A DNA stretch of 64,000 nt from Symsagittifera roscoffensis (GCF_963678635.1 NC_087063.1:66020471-66084470); one strand, 5' to 3'; counted from the first letter of the stretch, positions 1-12,246 are shown. Numbers and translations are program-made. Notes: generated by a model from the sequence alone, not told the origin.

Positions 1-256
1 CTTACACTTATTTAGGTATTGAATCATCGAAGTCACATACATAAGCCTTATGTACTGGACAAAGAATACTGGACAGCGTTACAGTCTGTTTTGTAGCAAC
101 TTCTCGCGTTTTCAGTTAAAAGCATTCATTGTCTACTTCTACTGGATATAAAGGTCTGAAGAAAAACAAAGTAAATAGTATAAAAAAAATAACAAAGAAA
201 AATCCCAAAAAATTACACTTTTTTATAGGAAACTGAAAACTCAAAAGCAATTAAAC

Positions 257-1535
257 GTTTTAAGCGACTGTTTCGAATTTGTCAATTTGAATATTTGATA
301 GTCTTTCTCCCAAGACTATAACGTCGGTTACTAGCACCAACGGAAACTGGAAAAACATTTCTAATCTCAAGCTTTTTCCACTAACTTCAGGATAATGCAA
401 TTGTTCAGCTGCATCCTGCAGTGAAGTCAAATCAAAAACAAGAATATAGTGATTTTGAAAATCTTTCATTGGAAGAGCTGAGAAATCTTCGTTAAACCGC
501 ATTGCTTTCCTTGTTGTAACATAAGGGGGATAAGGAGAAGTTGTATCTAATGAAACAATTGCTCTTTCACCCCGAATAATTCTGAGCTCTCTCAAATGAA
601 ATTGTTGATAGTTGAAGGGTTTTCCCGGCAAGAGCTCGCAACAGCAGAATTTGTATTCAATGCAACAGCTATTCTTCTTATTGGAGTGTTATTAAATTTA
701 TTTTGTTGTATGAATCGGTTTTGACGAGATGGAATCATAAAAGTTCTTGCAATAGTTTCCATATAATTGTTTTGAGCAGGTTCTCTTGCCGGATTTCATT
801 GCAAGTATTGTTGATAGGATTCAGCATTTTAAATCCTTCTAGTAAACAGCGAACAATCAACTATCTTCAGACTGACATGGATTATCAGATAGCATGTAAA
901 AAAAACGTCTAGCTCCAATTAGTTTAATTCGAACTTTGGTATTAGGTAGCAACAATTTTCCGCAAGTAAACAAATCAATGGCGAGCCTCCCATAGAGTGA
1001 AAAAGTTATTCCTGTTCCTGCTCTATCAGTGAACGGAAGCATATAAATTGCATCAGGATACTCTTCAAAACTGTAGCCATGACAAGCAATTATTCCTTAT
1101 AAATCACTGCCGACGAGTTAAATTCGTTCGATATTTGTGCCTTATGAGGATATAGTCCATTGACAACCATTGTATTGTCCATTGTAAACCATTGTATTGT
1201 AAAAATAAACTTCACATTGTTTACATTAATTAAAAAAGGCTCTAGTTCCTCATCTGAATCGTCCTCGGATTTTGCTTTAAGTTCTGCTTTTTCTCTCTTG
1301 AAAGCATCAAACAACCTTCCCTTGAATAATTGAAGCTTTAAACTAAGATGGGTATCACGCATATCCAAGTAGAGATTACGATCCGTTTCAAAATCAAACT
1401 AAAACTGCTTTCATCTAGAGAGGTACTGGGGCAAACTTCTTGGGTGTAAGATGACATAACTGTTTCAAAAACTGGGACTCTATCAAAAATCTCCAACGAG
1501 GAACTTGTGAAAACTCCGTACAGAAAATGACTACT
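257..1535 (-). pseudogene. Maverick/Polinton capsid-type protein (F54H12.2-like), broken
   Basis: The minus strand carries, in order, three pieces of the family known from C. elegans F54H12.2: an N-terminal part (about 1535-1370) with a motif like IFDRVPV; a middle part (1368-1090) with YLDMRDTHLSLKL and VNGLYPHKAQISNEF; and C-terminal parts (1042-857 and about 650-257) with GRLAIDLF, KLLLPNTKVRIKL, HYILVFDLTS and a GERLSNIQID end. The pieces lie in different frames, so the gene has several frameshifts or gaps and cannot be translated as it stands. The family accompanies F54H12.3-type integrases in Mavericks and is, by inference, a virion structural protein. Some piece starts read TTG and are only the edges of open frames. 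Assignment to the family rests on motif recall, not on a search. Confidence 0.7.
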
Positions 1536-1540
1536 TTGGT

Positions 1541-1890
1541 TTATACTCGTTTTAATTTGTCAAAACTGTCTTTGCGAGAGCGATTGTTTTGCGATCTACT
1601 TTTTCGAGAAATGGATCTGGTTCTACCAGTTTTACGCTTGGATTTCTTTTTTCCACCTCCCAATTGTTTCCGAATTGTTTTTGTTCCCATATCATTAGCA
1701 AATAGTTTGAGTTTTTTGCTTCCACTAACAACTTCCCCAATCTTTAGAGCAGCGATTTCAATTACACTTGTTCCAATTCTTTTTGCATCTGGGACTATTT
1801 ATTTTTTAATAAAAGAGATTGCAGTTCTCTCAAGAGTTTGCACAAGAGCACCAAAACCTCTTCTTGCGAAATCTTGCGGTACAAGAAAAC
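1541..1890 (-). pseudogene. Small basic Maverick-type protein, one internal stop
   Basis: One minus-strand frame between the two capsid-type genes reads a glycine-rich start (RGFGALVQTLERTAISF), an in-frame TAA, a helical stretch with IGEVVSG, and a tail full of Lys, Arg and Ser that ends at a TAA at 1541-1543. A glycine start, a central helix and a strongly basic end are typical of a short protein found beside capsid genes in Mavericks, comparable in style to adenoviral core or minor capsid proteins. No ATG is visible at the front. The longer plus-strand ORF over the same bases is its shadow. Confidence 0.5.
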
Positions 1891-2609
1891 AACTCGTGTA
1901 ATTCCGACTGACACAAAAGGAATTTTTTCGCCTGCACTATCTCTTAGTTCTATCTTGGTACTATTGAAAGAGTTTTTCAACAGTTTTTACTTTGGAGATG
2001 AATGCAATACAAGTTAGAAGAGAAGTTTTTGTATCACCGACTATGCGATATTCTATAATATCAGTATATATCATCAAAGAATGTATTCTTATAATGTCGT
2101 AAGAATACTGAGAATAATGCGGTCCTTTTCCACTCATTATAACCCGTTTGATTTTGTTCTAAATCAAAAGCAAAAAGGTGACTCAAATCAGATCTCTAAC
2201 TATTAAACAATGACTGATCCTCAGGTAAAAGAACAGCTATCTTTCGTGTTATTTTATTTACTGATACATACATTTCGTTATATTGAAACGCTTGAGCACC
2301 TAGACGTTCTTGAATTTTGCTGTTCATGGCTACAACTATATCAAAAATACTTGTATACAATCCTGGTTCAATATACATCGGTTCAATATTTCTTTTCTCC
2401 TCAGAACAATTTCTACCATCTCCGAATGTAAGCTTCCCCTCAGTAACATTTTGGTACAAAAAAGAGTACGATATTTCTGAAATAGCAACCACCCATTCTC
2501 CTTTCAAATGTATTCGTTCGTTTAGAAATTTTGTGAAAGTACTCAAACTATTATCCGAATAACAATTAAAAGAAGCGTTAGAAACTAAATCAATAGTAAA
2601 AGAATCCAT
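1890..2609 (-). pseudogene. Maverick minor-capsid-type protein, broken
   Basis: The 5' part (2609-2196, 137 codons, ATG start) opens with MDSFTIDLVSNAS, then DNSLSTFTKFL, HLKGEWVVAISEI and a PGLYTSIFDIV segment. This is the N-terminal signature of a protein that repeatedly occurs next to F54H12.2-like genes. The matching C-terminal signature, IELRDSAGEKIPF followed by RVVFLYRK, lies at about 1955-1880 in another frame. Roughly 200 bp between the two is scrambled. I infer one ancestral gene with at least one frameshift. Its probable role is a jelly-roll minor capsid (penton-like) protein, by family context only. Confidence 0.6.
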
Positions 2610-2750
2610 GACAACAGATCGATAGAAACTTAGTTTGAAAATGATTTACCTTTTATCTGATTATTTTCTCAGCTTTTTCATAAAAATTTTGTAGAACTTC
2701 TTCTTTGTCGAGATCTTTGATGATGTATATAGGAGGCTTTTTTGTAGACA

Positions 2751-3530
2751 TTACCTAAATTTCCAAAACTTCTCTGTAAATTCTGGTTTGTATCGCTTCC
2801 GAAAAAGAATTTTCTTTGAAACTCTCACTCTATCTCCAACTTTGATTTTTGGTTTCTGATACCTTGTTAGAGGTTTATTGTGCAGAATTGAAATGCAATC
2901 AGTATTTTTGACATCTCTAAGTGATTTGCCAATAGATTTGTTGACGCTACAATTCTTTGTAGGCAAAAATTGAGGTAACTTGAGAATAAATTTTTCACCA
3001 TGATCTTCTATGTAGCGGTAAATTATGTGTTTTAATGATTGAATGGTACTCTGTAAATGCAGCTTTTGTTTCACTCATTGTCGAGCAAATTTCAATGTCT
3101 TTCTCCTTGCAAAGTTTTGTGAAAGTTCCCCCATATTCAGTTCCTTTATCAACCAGAAGTTTTTCAGGAGTGTTTTTTTTTTCGGGAAATCATTTTTCTG
3201 AAAGCTTGCAAAGTGTCTTTGGCATATTTCGTTTTCATTGTTTGAACTCTGAAAAATCATGAAAAAACATCAACGGCAACCATTAAATACTTTTTCGCAT
3301 TATTTTGACTAGCTAGCTTGTTAACAAAAGCCAATTCCATACACCAGATTTTATTGATTTATTTATGAAAAGCTTGAAGTCTTCGGAAACGTCTGATTGG
3401 AGGACCAAATTTTGTATACGATGTCTTGTTTTCGAAAAATTTCTTCTATATCTTTGTTAACAAACCATTAACTTTATTCAAGTTTCGTACAGAACCGTAC
3501 GCAGCTCTACCCCTAGAAGACAACCTGTTC
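2751..3530 (-). pseudogene. Maverick/Polinton integrase (F54H12.3-like), frameshifted
   Basis: The C-terminal third is open (3074-2751) and reads IQSLKHIIYRYIEDHG followed by KPKIKVGDRVRVSKK and FRKRYKPEFTEKFW, the chromo/SH3-like end of the retroviral-type integrase of Mavericks. Upstream pieces in other frames give the catalytic core: a first acidic segment (about 3390-3280), then a segment corresponding to VDKG and the conserved glutamate near 3060-3050. Further upstream (3530-3400) is an N-terminal segment with GSVRNLNK and KTSYTKF. At least three frame changes separate these pieces, so the gene is dead. It marks the region as an integrated Maverick relic together with the capsid-type genes downstream. 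Confidence 0.75.
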
Positions 3531-3906
3531 AGACTTATTCCTATGATATTCAATAAGATCTATTTTTTTATTATCTGATCGATAACTTAGAAAAATTTTA
3601 TGTCTTCAATTATGCAAGGTCCACTCAATTGGAGAAACTTGTGATTCTGTATCCAAATGATGCAATTTTGGCAAATTTTGAGACTCCAAAACTGTTAGCG
3701 AAAATTTCTGGGATTTTTCTTCTAAGACGATATGAAAAAGTCCCCATTTTGTTTTGAAGCTTTAAAACAAGATTTCTGGAAAAGCCAACGTTCCAGCTCA
3801 TACTGCTCAGCTCAAAGAAAATTTGAAAAATGATTCAAGAAGATGAATATTTGAATTACATGACAATAAAAACATCATTCAACAAAATTAATGATAATTG
3901 CAGTTC

Positions 3907-4287
3907 TCAACAAACAAAGTCTCCCAAGACTTGGGCGAGTTCTTTGAATTCGTTCAAAGTATAGTTGACATAGGCAACTTGCTTCAAGACTTCGTTCTCC
4001 TTTGCAGTTAAGAGTCGAATCTGAATGTAGGGTGGCTTGTTCACACTGTACTTATTGATTGTGACACAAACCCTTCTCGTCTCGTATGTTGCTATGTCAT
4101 ACACCGCATGACAGTTCGCAAAATCCTGCTCCCTGGTTGAGTTTTTGCCAGTAAAGGGTTCCAATAGAGGAACGATTTCAAGGTTTTCAGCATCGTGAAT
4201 AACAGTATTCCGTATTGCTGACATCCTTTCTTGTTCTTTTTTGCCAAGATAGACTTGCTGGGAATTTTTCGATTTGTCTCGATTCAT
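3907..4287 (-). CDS. Unidentified 126-aa protein, possibly PC4-like
   Basis: An ATG-started ORF of 126 codons with a lysine-rich start and a C-terminal block reading RRVCVTINKY, PPYIQIRLL and NYTLNEFKEL. That beta-rich pattern followed by a helix resembles the PC4 coactivator-like single-strand-binding fold that occurs in several mobile elements, but the resemblance is weak. It lies just upstream of the integrase relic on the same strand and is intact while its neighbours are broken, so it may be part of the Maverick or a young insertion. A related short stretch (LLQIRKELGDFV) lies just upstream near 4390-4340. Confidence 0.4.
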   Translation of the reverse strand: MNRDKSKNSQQVYLGKKEQERMSAIRNTVIHDAENLEIVPLLEPFTGKNSTREQDFANCHAVYDIATYETRRVCVTINKYSVNKPPYIQIRLLTAKENEVLKQVAYVNYTLNEFKELAQVLGDFVC

Positions 4288-5554
4288 TTTTCTTTAGCAA
4301 TTGGAAGCAAGGTTCAAAGTAAATTTTTCAGTTGTAGGGTTTTTGGGACCAACAAAATCTCCCAATTCTTTTCTGATTTGTAGCAAATTCAATATACTTG
4401 GAAGGGATATCTTTTCATGAATACATTTTTGATTTGAGACTCAGAGCCAACTGATCAGTAGTAGATATTTCGAATAATGATATTTGTAAATCTATAGAAA
4501 TTAGGAAATGTAGATGACTCACTGTACTTTCCAAGTTACGTAATATTACCTTAAATGGAATTGCGAGTAGGCGATGATCCAAGTGTAGACCTTGCGTAGG
4601 TGCTAGAACTGCTATATAATCAATTCAATGTTGATAACAATAATTTCCGACAAATAGGTGGAGATGGCATCTGCTATGTGTCAAGCATATCCCACTTTTT
4701 AATCGGATGAAAATGCATTTTTTGTCTCCGAAAATCATTATGAAGAAATCATTGTCACCCAAGAGTACTGTGTATCTAACCATTCATCATTCTGTCCAGT
4801 GGAAAGTTGCAAGTTTCACTTGGTATTAATCGGATCATCGCTCGATCAAATTTTGCAAAGATTAGATAAACATCATTTCACGTACCCAATGGTTGACTAG
4901 ATTTATAATCTATACACATACAGTTTTCATTCCAATAAAATTTCATCAAGAGGTGAAGTTTTGCAAAGTAACGCCTACTGCGAAAAAAATCAAAAGACAT
5001 CATCTCAGTTCTGCTCCGAAGCTTGCGTCCACTCAGACTCTTGGATCAGTTTTTTTGGAAAGGATTCGAAAAAATCAAAACTCAAAATATGAGTCTGATT
5101 TGTTAAAATTTGTTGATAGTTTTAATGATGGTTATGATTCCGTAAAAAGTGTGCGTGTCAATTTTTCTCTTAAAAATTAAAAATTTGTTTATAAAAAAAT
5201 CTTGTCAAAACTAATTTTGTTTCAAATTAAAAGAATTTTCAAAGAATAACTTTGTAATTCATAACACGTTCGCGTACATTAACTCAGAGTTTTTCGCATG
5301 ATGCAAATTTTGAATCGATTTTGTCAAGAAGTTTGATTTGATTTTTAATCAAATTTTTCAAAAATTTAAATAAGTTTTTTTTTACAAAATGCAAAAATTG
5401 TTTTGGTTTTTTTTAACAAGTAATCAAAAAATTTCAGTAAATTTTTGTTTAGGATGCAAGTTTTTTCCTGATTTTTTTGAAAACAAATGCAAAAACCTAA
5501 CTTCTTTTTTCTTATGCAAATGCAAAAAACGCAAAATTTTATTGTACAAAACTT

Positions 5555-5666
5555 GTTAAATTTTCATTATTGATGACTTTGAGTGATATTCCGATATTCT
5601 GATATTAAACGTTAAATTTTCATTATTGATGACTTTGAGCGATATTCCGATATTCTGATATTAAAC
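5555..5666. repeat. Tandem duplication, 2 x 56 bp
   Basis: Two adjacent 56-bp units (5555-5610 and 5611-5666) differ at a single position (gagtgatatt versus gagcgatatt). It is a recent local duplication in AT-rich noncoding DNA. Confidence 0.9.
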
Positions 5667-5888
5667 GATATCTTCATACATTGTGTTTCTGATGTTTTTG
5701 ATCAAATTTTATGCAAAAAAATGGATTTTTTAATGATCAAAATTAGAATAAAATTATTCATAAACTTGAACTTTTAACAGTGCAAGAAAATATTGTTACA
5801 ATTTTCTTTAAAATGCAAAAAAAAATTGTTAAGTTTTTAACATATGAGCAAAAATTGTATTGATTTTTTGTCTTTACAATTTTTTTAT

Positions 5889-6002
5889 CGTGTGCAAAAC
5901 AGATAACAAGATGTTAAAATTGATTAAATTTTTCAATCATCTTAACCGTGTGCAAAAAACTTACAAGATTTTAAAATTGATTAAATTTTTCAATCATCTT
6001 AA
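5889..6002. repeat. Tandem duplication, 2 x ~57 bp
   Basis: Two adjacent units beginning CGTGTGCAAAA (5889-5946 and 5947-6002) match closely, with a few indels near the start. Confidence 0.85.
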
Positions 6003-6166
6003 TATTTAACGCAAAAAACGTTTAACAATTGCAAAATTAGTTTGATTTTAAACAAAACTTTTTGTATTAAATTTTTCTATGACCTCTCGTTTTATCTCTT
6101 TGTTCCTGTCTCCTCAAAATAAAATTACAAGATGCCAAAAAAAACACCAGACAACAACCAAATTAT

Positions 6167-6538
6167 TTACGAATCAAAGAGCTGTCGAGCAGCTGAATTT
6201 TGAAAATTTTGCAAGTTCTTGCCTCCGTCGCCGGTGGTTGTCTTTGTGGTTCGCTGGCTGGTAGTTCTTCGCTCAGAGAAACACTCATCTTCTTCGATGG
6301 TAATTGGGTTCTCCACAGATCCCTCTTACCAAGGAAAGAGAAAATCGTCGACTGGGTGAGTCACAAATCTAGAGTCAGGAATGTCGGGGTAGCTCATTCG
6401 CACATGCTCTGCCACTTCATCCATTATTTGCATTTCTCCCAGTTGGTTCTCTGTCATGGGTACTTGCGTTATATGATGTTCGTTGAAATCCCGGCGCATC
6501 ACTTCCACCATGTGCCAGACTTGGGTTGGGATGTCCAT
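6167..6538 (-). pseudogene. Unidentified ORF with one in-frame stop
   Basis: An ATG at 6538 starts a 70-codon stretch (MDIPTQVWHMVEVMRRDF to DDFLFPW) ended by TAA at 6326-6328. The same frame then stays open to 6167 and has normal-looking coding content: first PITIEEDECF, then a Thr/Arg/Gly-rich tail. The stop sits in TTG-GTAAGAG, which is also a good splice-donor sequence, so this may be an exon end rather than a dead codon. I do not recognise the protein. Base composition is clearly less AT-rich than the surroundings. Confidence 0.45.
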
Positions 6539-6574
6539 TAGTGCCAGAAAAACACCAGAGACTGTTTCTCGCAC

Positions 6575-7983
6575 TTAGATTTGTATTAGATCAGGCGAAA
6601 ATTCTACCGAGAACATAAGGTTGCTGTTCTGCACAGGGATGTTTTTGAGCAAAAAATTGAGTAAAAGATACAGAGTAAAAACAAGAATGATTTAGTGCTG
6701 AGAAAGGAGGTAGTTGACGGTAGTTAAGTTGAAAAGAAAATGATTTTTAGTTAAGAGAGGGGTACTTTGAACTCGAATGTGTGGGTTTAACCAATTAGAA
6801 TTGATTTTCCATATTTGGATTGTAGTCGTGTCCAGTCAGATTTCAGCTTCTTTTTATGAAATTCGTATATGAAAGTAGCGCCCAATCGGAAACAAAGTTC
6901 CATTTTGTGTACTTTTTATACATTGTCGTTTCCAATCTCAAAAGTATTAATTTTTGTTCTAATTGTCGTATCCAATCAGAAGACTCTTTTAAGGACTGTC
7001 CAAATAAATATAAACCTACACAAAAATGAATGGCTAAAAGTTGTTTGCTGTAAAACCAGGAAGTATTGCCGATATAAAAAACAAACAAACAGAATTAGAA
7101 CAAGTAGCATTTCCACAATTTTTTCATCAAGTTAACTGAATGTTTTGTATGTAATCAATGAGAAACTTGATTTTTGAGTAGATAGTCAAGTTCTTTGATT
7201 TTGATGTAAATTTGAGAGGATAGCTCAAATTTGATGAATTTTTGAAAGCAAATCTCTGGAAATATTATTCCAAAACTTATCATGCAAGACTTTTGAACTT
7301 GGAAAATCTTTGAAGAAATGAAGGAATAAAGAACTTTGCACGGGAGTTTTGACAAATTTGAGAAATGGGTGTGGATTAAAACCTCTTTGAAATATTATCA
7401 TACAACTTTTTGATTAAAATAAATAAATAAATACTTCTAAAGATTTATTATAAATAAAAATAAAAATTCTTTTCTATTCATGAGTAACTCAGCAGCAAGT
7501 TTATAGCTTTGATACTCAAAACTCCGTTCAAAAGTAAACTCTTTGATTGAGTAAGTTTCCCTAAATTAACCTTTAATTAGTCGGAGAACTCAATTTTGGA
7601 TAACATAAACGTCCAAAAAAATGAGAAAAAAAATAAGAGTCAACGTGTAATTCACGGTCCATTCTTATTGGTTGAAATCGACTTAGTTAAAAACTCCATT
7701 TTGAGCAAAAGCTCGATTCAGATTGGTTGATATCAAAACTTTTAAAAACTCCATGGTTATATGGGATAATTTTTTTCAACTTGGCCAAATAGGATGATAT
7801 CCTTTCTGATTATCTTTCACGTTAAAAACAATTGGTTAAAAAATTTGTAATTTTTTTTATTTCGGTTATATCTGTTTTTAATTACTATTATTCAATTTTT
7901 GAGGCTATTCAACTCATCTTATCTCAAAATTTGAGACATTGTAAATCTCCATTTATTCTCAAGTTCTTTCCTTACTTTTGGAG
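6575..7983. other. Noncoding, AT-rich
   Basis: Only short ORFs of low-complexity composition are present and none is supported. Words like TGTCGTATCCAATCAGAAG recur loosely at about 6825-6985. Confidence 0.5.
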
Positions 7984-8217
7984 ATGCCGTCACTGAATAT
8001 AAACGAAAAAGTTGCATGTCTTGAATGTGGCAGAGAATACACACGTAAACATGCGTCAAGATATCGTAGAACCTGTGGTGTTTTGAAGTGTTCGAACTGT
8101 AACTTTTATACTTATAGCAGCGAGGAACTCACTAATCATATCAAGAAGAAGCAATGTTCTTGTCAACATAATGTTAATTTTTGTGCTCAGCAGTCTCCAA
8201 ACACACTCCAAGCGAAG
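7984..8217 (+). CDS. C2H2-type zinc-finger gene, first coding exon
   Basis: The ATG at 7984 opens MPSLNINEKVACLECGREY. The exon ends at a clean donor (GAAG|GTAAAA at 8217/8218). Two zinc-binding modules are visible: CLECGREYTRKHASRYRRTC, which lacks the usual histidine pair, and a canonical finger beginning CSNCNFYTYSSEELTNHIKK and closing with Cys. A Cys-rich tail (QCSCQHN) follows. Downstream exons were not found in the next 4 kb. It is the only plus-strand member of four small zinc-finger genes in the first 17 kb. DNA or RNA binding is inferred from the finger type only. Confidence 0.6.
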
Positions 8218-10895
8218 GTAAAATGAAAATTTTTAAACTAAAAATACAGAAATTACTATGAATACAATTGTGAAAAAATTGAAAAAATCTTGAAAAATTA
8301 TGAAGTTTTCTCATAGCAATTCTTGATCTGTCATTTATTTTTTATTGAAAAGCTCTGCCTGATGATAAAACCAGCAACAATCGATTTCAAATTAACGTGA
8401 AAATCTTTTATCTACAGTAAAAACTCCATTGGTTGCAAGCTTGCGAAATTTGGTTGCAATAAATGTGTAGTAAAAGTGCATAACAAACACTAATGAGTGG
8501 TTGAGTATTTGTTAAAAAAATTGTAAAAAACTGGATATTTACAAAACATCGACTAATTGAAAGGTTTTGCCTAGATATCATTTAAAAAATGTCCTTGTTT
8601 AGTGCTTGTATAAGTGTTCATAGAGTAGTGCGTTATTAAGCAGATAATGGAGGTCGATTTATTGTTTATGGTTTTCTACTGTTAATTATGAAATTTCCAG
8701 CAGATAACTTGATGACTGACCTGGAAAAGATGAAAAATTGTATGTTTTTGCTAACCTGTGAAAGTTTCAAGATAATTATATACATCATCCTCAACCAAAG
8801 GTTTACATCAATATAAAAATTCTGATTTGAAACAGCAATATACAGTTATCAGGCTGAGAAAATCAATTGAAGATTTTTAGCAAAGGACTTATGGTAATAA
8901 TTCTGCTTCGGATTATTGAACGTTCGTTGAAATGATACTTTTTTCCATCTTAAATTCAATTTTCAAGTAAAATTTTGTTCAAAACGGATTAAGTTGGAAT
9001 ATAGTAGACGAAGCAGAAACTGAGAAAAAACTTAATTGAGATAGAAACTAAATTTACTTCATTAGAAATTTTGAGATAATTTTACTGAAATTTAGCTTAT
9101 AAATTATATCTTGAGAAAAAATTCAACATAAAAAGTCTCAAAGAATTATATATCTGCAATTAATTGGAACATTTGTTGTCATTTGATATATTAGGTAAAA
9201 TTATACATAAATTCAGATGTTTTGAGGATAATTTTTGTGAAGTAAATCCAACTCCGACATTTTTTTGACGATGATACATGAAGTATAAATCAAAAACTTG
9301 CTTTTAAGATCTATATTTCATTATTTTGGATAAAAAACAAACAAAAAATTTTATCTGGAAAGATTTTTAGAAAAGTAATATGGAGCTTGCTGAAAACTTA
9401 TAAACAAACTGACACTTTAGCAGAAACTGATGTTAATTTTAAGAAACTTCACATGAAAAGTTTCAATTAGACACACATTAGGATTTTGTTCTGGTTAGCT
9501 TCAATTTTTTTTTCAAATAGAAAATTAGGTAGAACTATAGTTTTTTACTTTCAAAAATATACAATTGTTACAGTTTGCACCTTGATTTCCTATGCTAAAT
9601 TGATTTTTTGAGACGCGCTCTTTTAGAAGTTTTTCGGATACGTTAGAAACTAGGTTCCCTTGGGTTTTTCTTCTTCCGCAGGATTTCAGATTCAGACGTT
9701 CGTTCAGAAATTGTTCGTTCAATTGATACTATTTTCCTCCTAAATTCCCCAGTTCTGACTACAATTTTTGCAAAGTGAGTTGAATAGCGAAAACATGCAT
9801 TGAGCAGAAACCAAGAATAACCTTAAAACATAGAACATTTCTACGGAAAACTCATGAAAAATATGTTGTAGAAGCAACAGAGAGATAATCATCAGTTATT
9901 AAGAAGATTTTGTTGAATTTCATTCGATATCTAGTATACTTTTAAGAAAAAGTTATCCCAATTTTAGTCAATTTTATCAGTAAACTGTTCATTTTTCATC
10001 ATTGATCTGAAATTTATTATTATTAGCGTGAAAAATTTCTCTAAAGGTGTAAATTTTCTACAAATTTTGGGTTAATCATTGAGAATAAACTGAGTTGAAT
10101 CATGGAGTTTAATCTAAAAATTTCAATGAATATTGCTCTTATTGTTCATTTGAATTGAGTCTTAGTTGATTTTTCCCCGAACTGGACAAAAAATCAGTTA
10201 ATTACACAAATAAAAAGTTGAAAATGAAAAAATTTGGGTGGATTTGATTAATTTTTACTTTACTTTCTCGAAAATCACAAATAATTTCACTATTTTCCGA
10301 GAAAACTGAAGTTTCAATTTGATTCAGATTTTATGAGCTTTCTTTTTAGTGTTCAGAGCATTATATAACCCGCCTTTTAGCTCAAAGTATGGTAATTTTT
10401 ATCGTATGTCAATATCTTGAGAGAAACTTGCGTAAATATCCATATTTTTATTCAAAATTCTGTATCATTTTTTCAACATGATGCCAATTAAGATAAATTT
10501 TGAGCTCAATTTTAAACTCTGTACGTAAGTATATATTTTTTTTCAATTAGACCAGAAGCAACAAAAAATTAGCCGAAAACATCAGATTTTTGCAATTTTT
10601 TCCAATTACTTTCAAATTTTGCATTTTTTTTTTCAAAAGCACTGAATCAAAAAGTAAAATTATCTAAAAAAGAATGTTAAAAGGTCGAATGATACCAAAT
10701 CTATTCGTGTTTTGAAATTTTTTTTTTGAAAATTTTCAATTTTTTTAAATCAAAAATCGAGGTGTTTGCCCAAAAATTCTTACCTCTAACTTACCATGAA
10801 CTAAAAAACGAATTATATGATCTTCATTCCACAACCTACACTTAATTAACCATTGATATTCACCAATTACATAACGCGCTGAAATTTTTGCGAAA

Positions 10896-11092
10896 AAACA
10901 GACATTTCCACACAAAATCTTAAAAAAAAAATCGTTTTTTTTTCTCTTACCATCACCCCCCCCCCCACATTAGCTCCAACATCTACTATTCCGGCCTAAA
11001 ACCCACAAAAGACTTGCTCTCACAAAACAGACATTTCCACACAAAATCTAAAATAAAAAATCGTTTTTTTTCTCTTACCATCACCCCCACTA
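10896..11092. repeat. Direct repeat, two copies of ~70 bp
   Basis: The segment CAGACATTTCCACACAAAATC plus poly-A, TCG, poly-T, CTCTTACCATCACCCCC occurs at about 10,898-10,970 and again at about 11,026-11,092. The first copy carries a run of C's expanded relative to the second. Confidence 0.8.
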
Positions 11093-11664
11093 TAAACCTC
11101 ATTTACTTTCAGAATCGCCGAATTTTTTCCACTGAAACGTTTAACCCGTCAAACAATCAAAAACATGCTTTCAAAGTAAATAACCTAGCGATCAGACATT
11201 TCAAAACGTATCTATGATTTCAAAAAAAAAAAACAAAACTTTGATCTTCTGTGACTGACATTCTAATCAAATCTTTAACCATCTTTAAAGCTAGAAGTAA
11301 ATCACAATTTTTCACGCTAACTGCGCTTTCATAATTGGAAAGAGGAATTTGCCCTCCTTTCAGCGAAAGTTTTTGAATTTAACTTAAAAAAAGGAAAATC
11401 CATCCGCGAAAAGTCAAATTTGAATGCGCACTGACTTCTCCTGAAAAAATCAACAAGACATAAATAAGTATTTTCACTGCGTGAATTGAAAATCAGTCAG
11501 TAGAACTTTTGTGTTTACTTTAGAAGCATTATTTCCTTCTCCAAATCAAGGCTTAAAATGAAGACTACTGCACTGTTAAATTTTTGTCGTAATTAAAAAA
11601 ATCAGATCAATTTTTCTTCACACGAGACGAAATTTTTTGATTTTTTTTTGGAATCTGAATCATG

Positions 11665-11737
11665 GCAGATGAGGCCTTAACCAGAAACCTCACTTGGACC
11701 ATGCGAGTGACCTTAACACCCTACCCTCGTAACTAAC
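11665..11737 (-). repeat. tRNA-like (SINE-type) sequence
   Basis: The minus strand reads GGGTAGGGTGTTAAGGTCAC, then a possible anticodon arm (CACT...AAGTG), then TTTCTGGTTAAGGCC, close to an internal pol III A box and B box (consensus GGTTCAANNCC with one base lost). The stems do not pair fully, so this is a tRNA-derived relic, not a working tRNA. Confidence 0.4.
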
Positions 11738-12246
11738 CTTAATTTCCGTGATATGAAATCCTATTTCAAATTTCTAAGTTAAACGCCAAGTTTCCACCCG
11801 TTTTCAATATTAAAATCTCTGAGCGTAAATTAGGGCTAGCTGGAAAATGACTGAAAAGCGGACTTCAAATAAAAAAATTAACGGTTTAAAAACACTAGCG
11901 TTAAAAATATCCTTTCTGAAATTGAGCCAACATAATAAGTGAAAAAAATCACTTCAATCCAAAGCACTCAGTGCGTTAATATCTTTTCAAGGCTTCTTTA
12001 AAATTTACGTAAAATTCATGAGACCTTCATTCAAATAAAATCTTTCTTTCAAAACTAATTCTAGAAAACTAAATTATCAGAGTGAGTAGATTTTAACTTA
12101 AAGAAATGAGAACTTTTGCTAAACTAATATAAATTTTTTAATTGAGTAGCACAAAAGTTAGCCTGAATCAACTATAACTTTCAATAGACTAGCACAAATT
12201 TTAACCGGAATGATGATTTTGATCACAATTTCAAACTAATAAAAAA

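Larger units (their letters stand above)
4288..6166. other. AT-rich, mostly noncoding; short tandem duplications
   Basis: No supported gene. A 95-codon plus-strand ORF (4893-5180) has no recognisable motif. A short plus-strand stretch at about 4620-4710 reads FRQIGGDGICYVSSIS, faintly like the active-site start of an OTU protease, but it stops at once. From 5200 the DNA is strongly AT-rich with many GCAAAA words. Confidence 0.5.
8218..12246. other. 4 kb AT-rich, no gene recognised
   Basis: Read on both strands. It holds only short ORFs without motifs. It contains a duplicated segment (about 10,896-10,970 and 11,024-11,092) with poly-T and poly-C runs, and a tRNA-like stretch at about 11,665-11,737. 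Confidence 0.5.

Noticed and set aside
4620-4710. FRQIGGDGICYVSSIS, like the catalytic start of an OTU protease
   Set aside because: The frame stops at once, the expected Asn/His segments were not found downstream, and the match is only a few residues.
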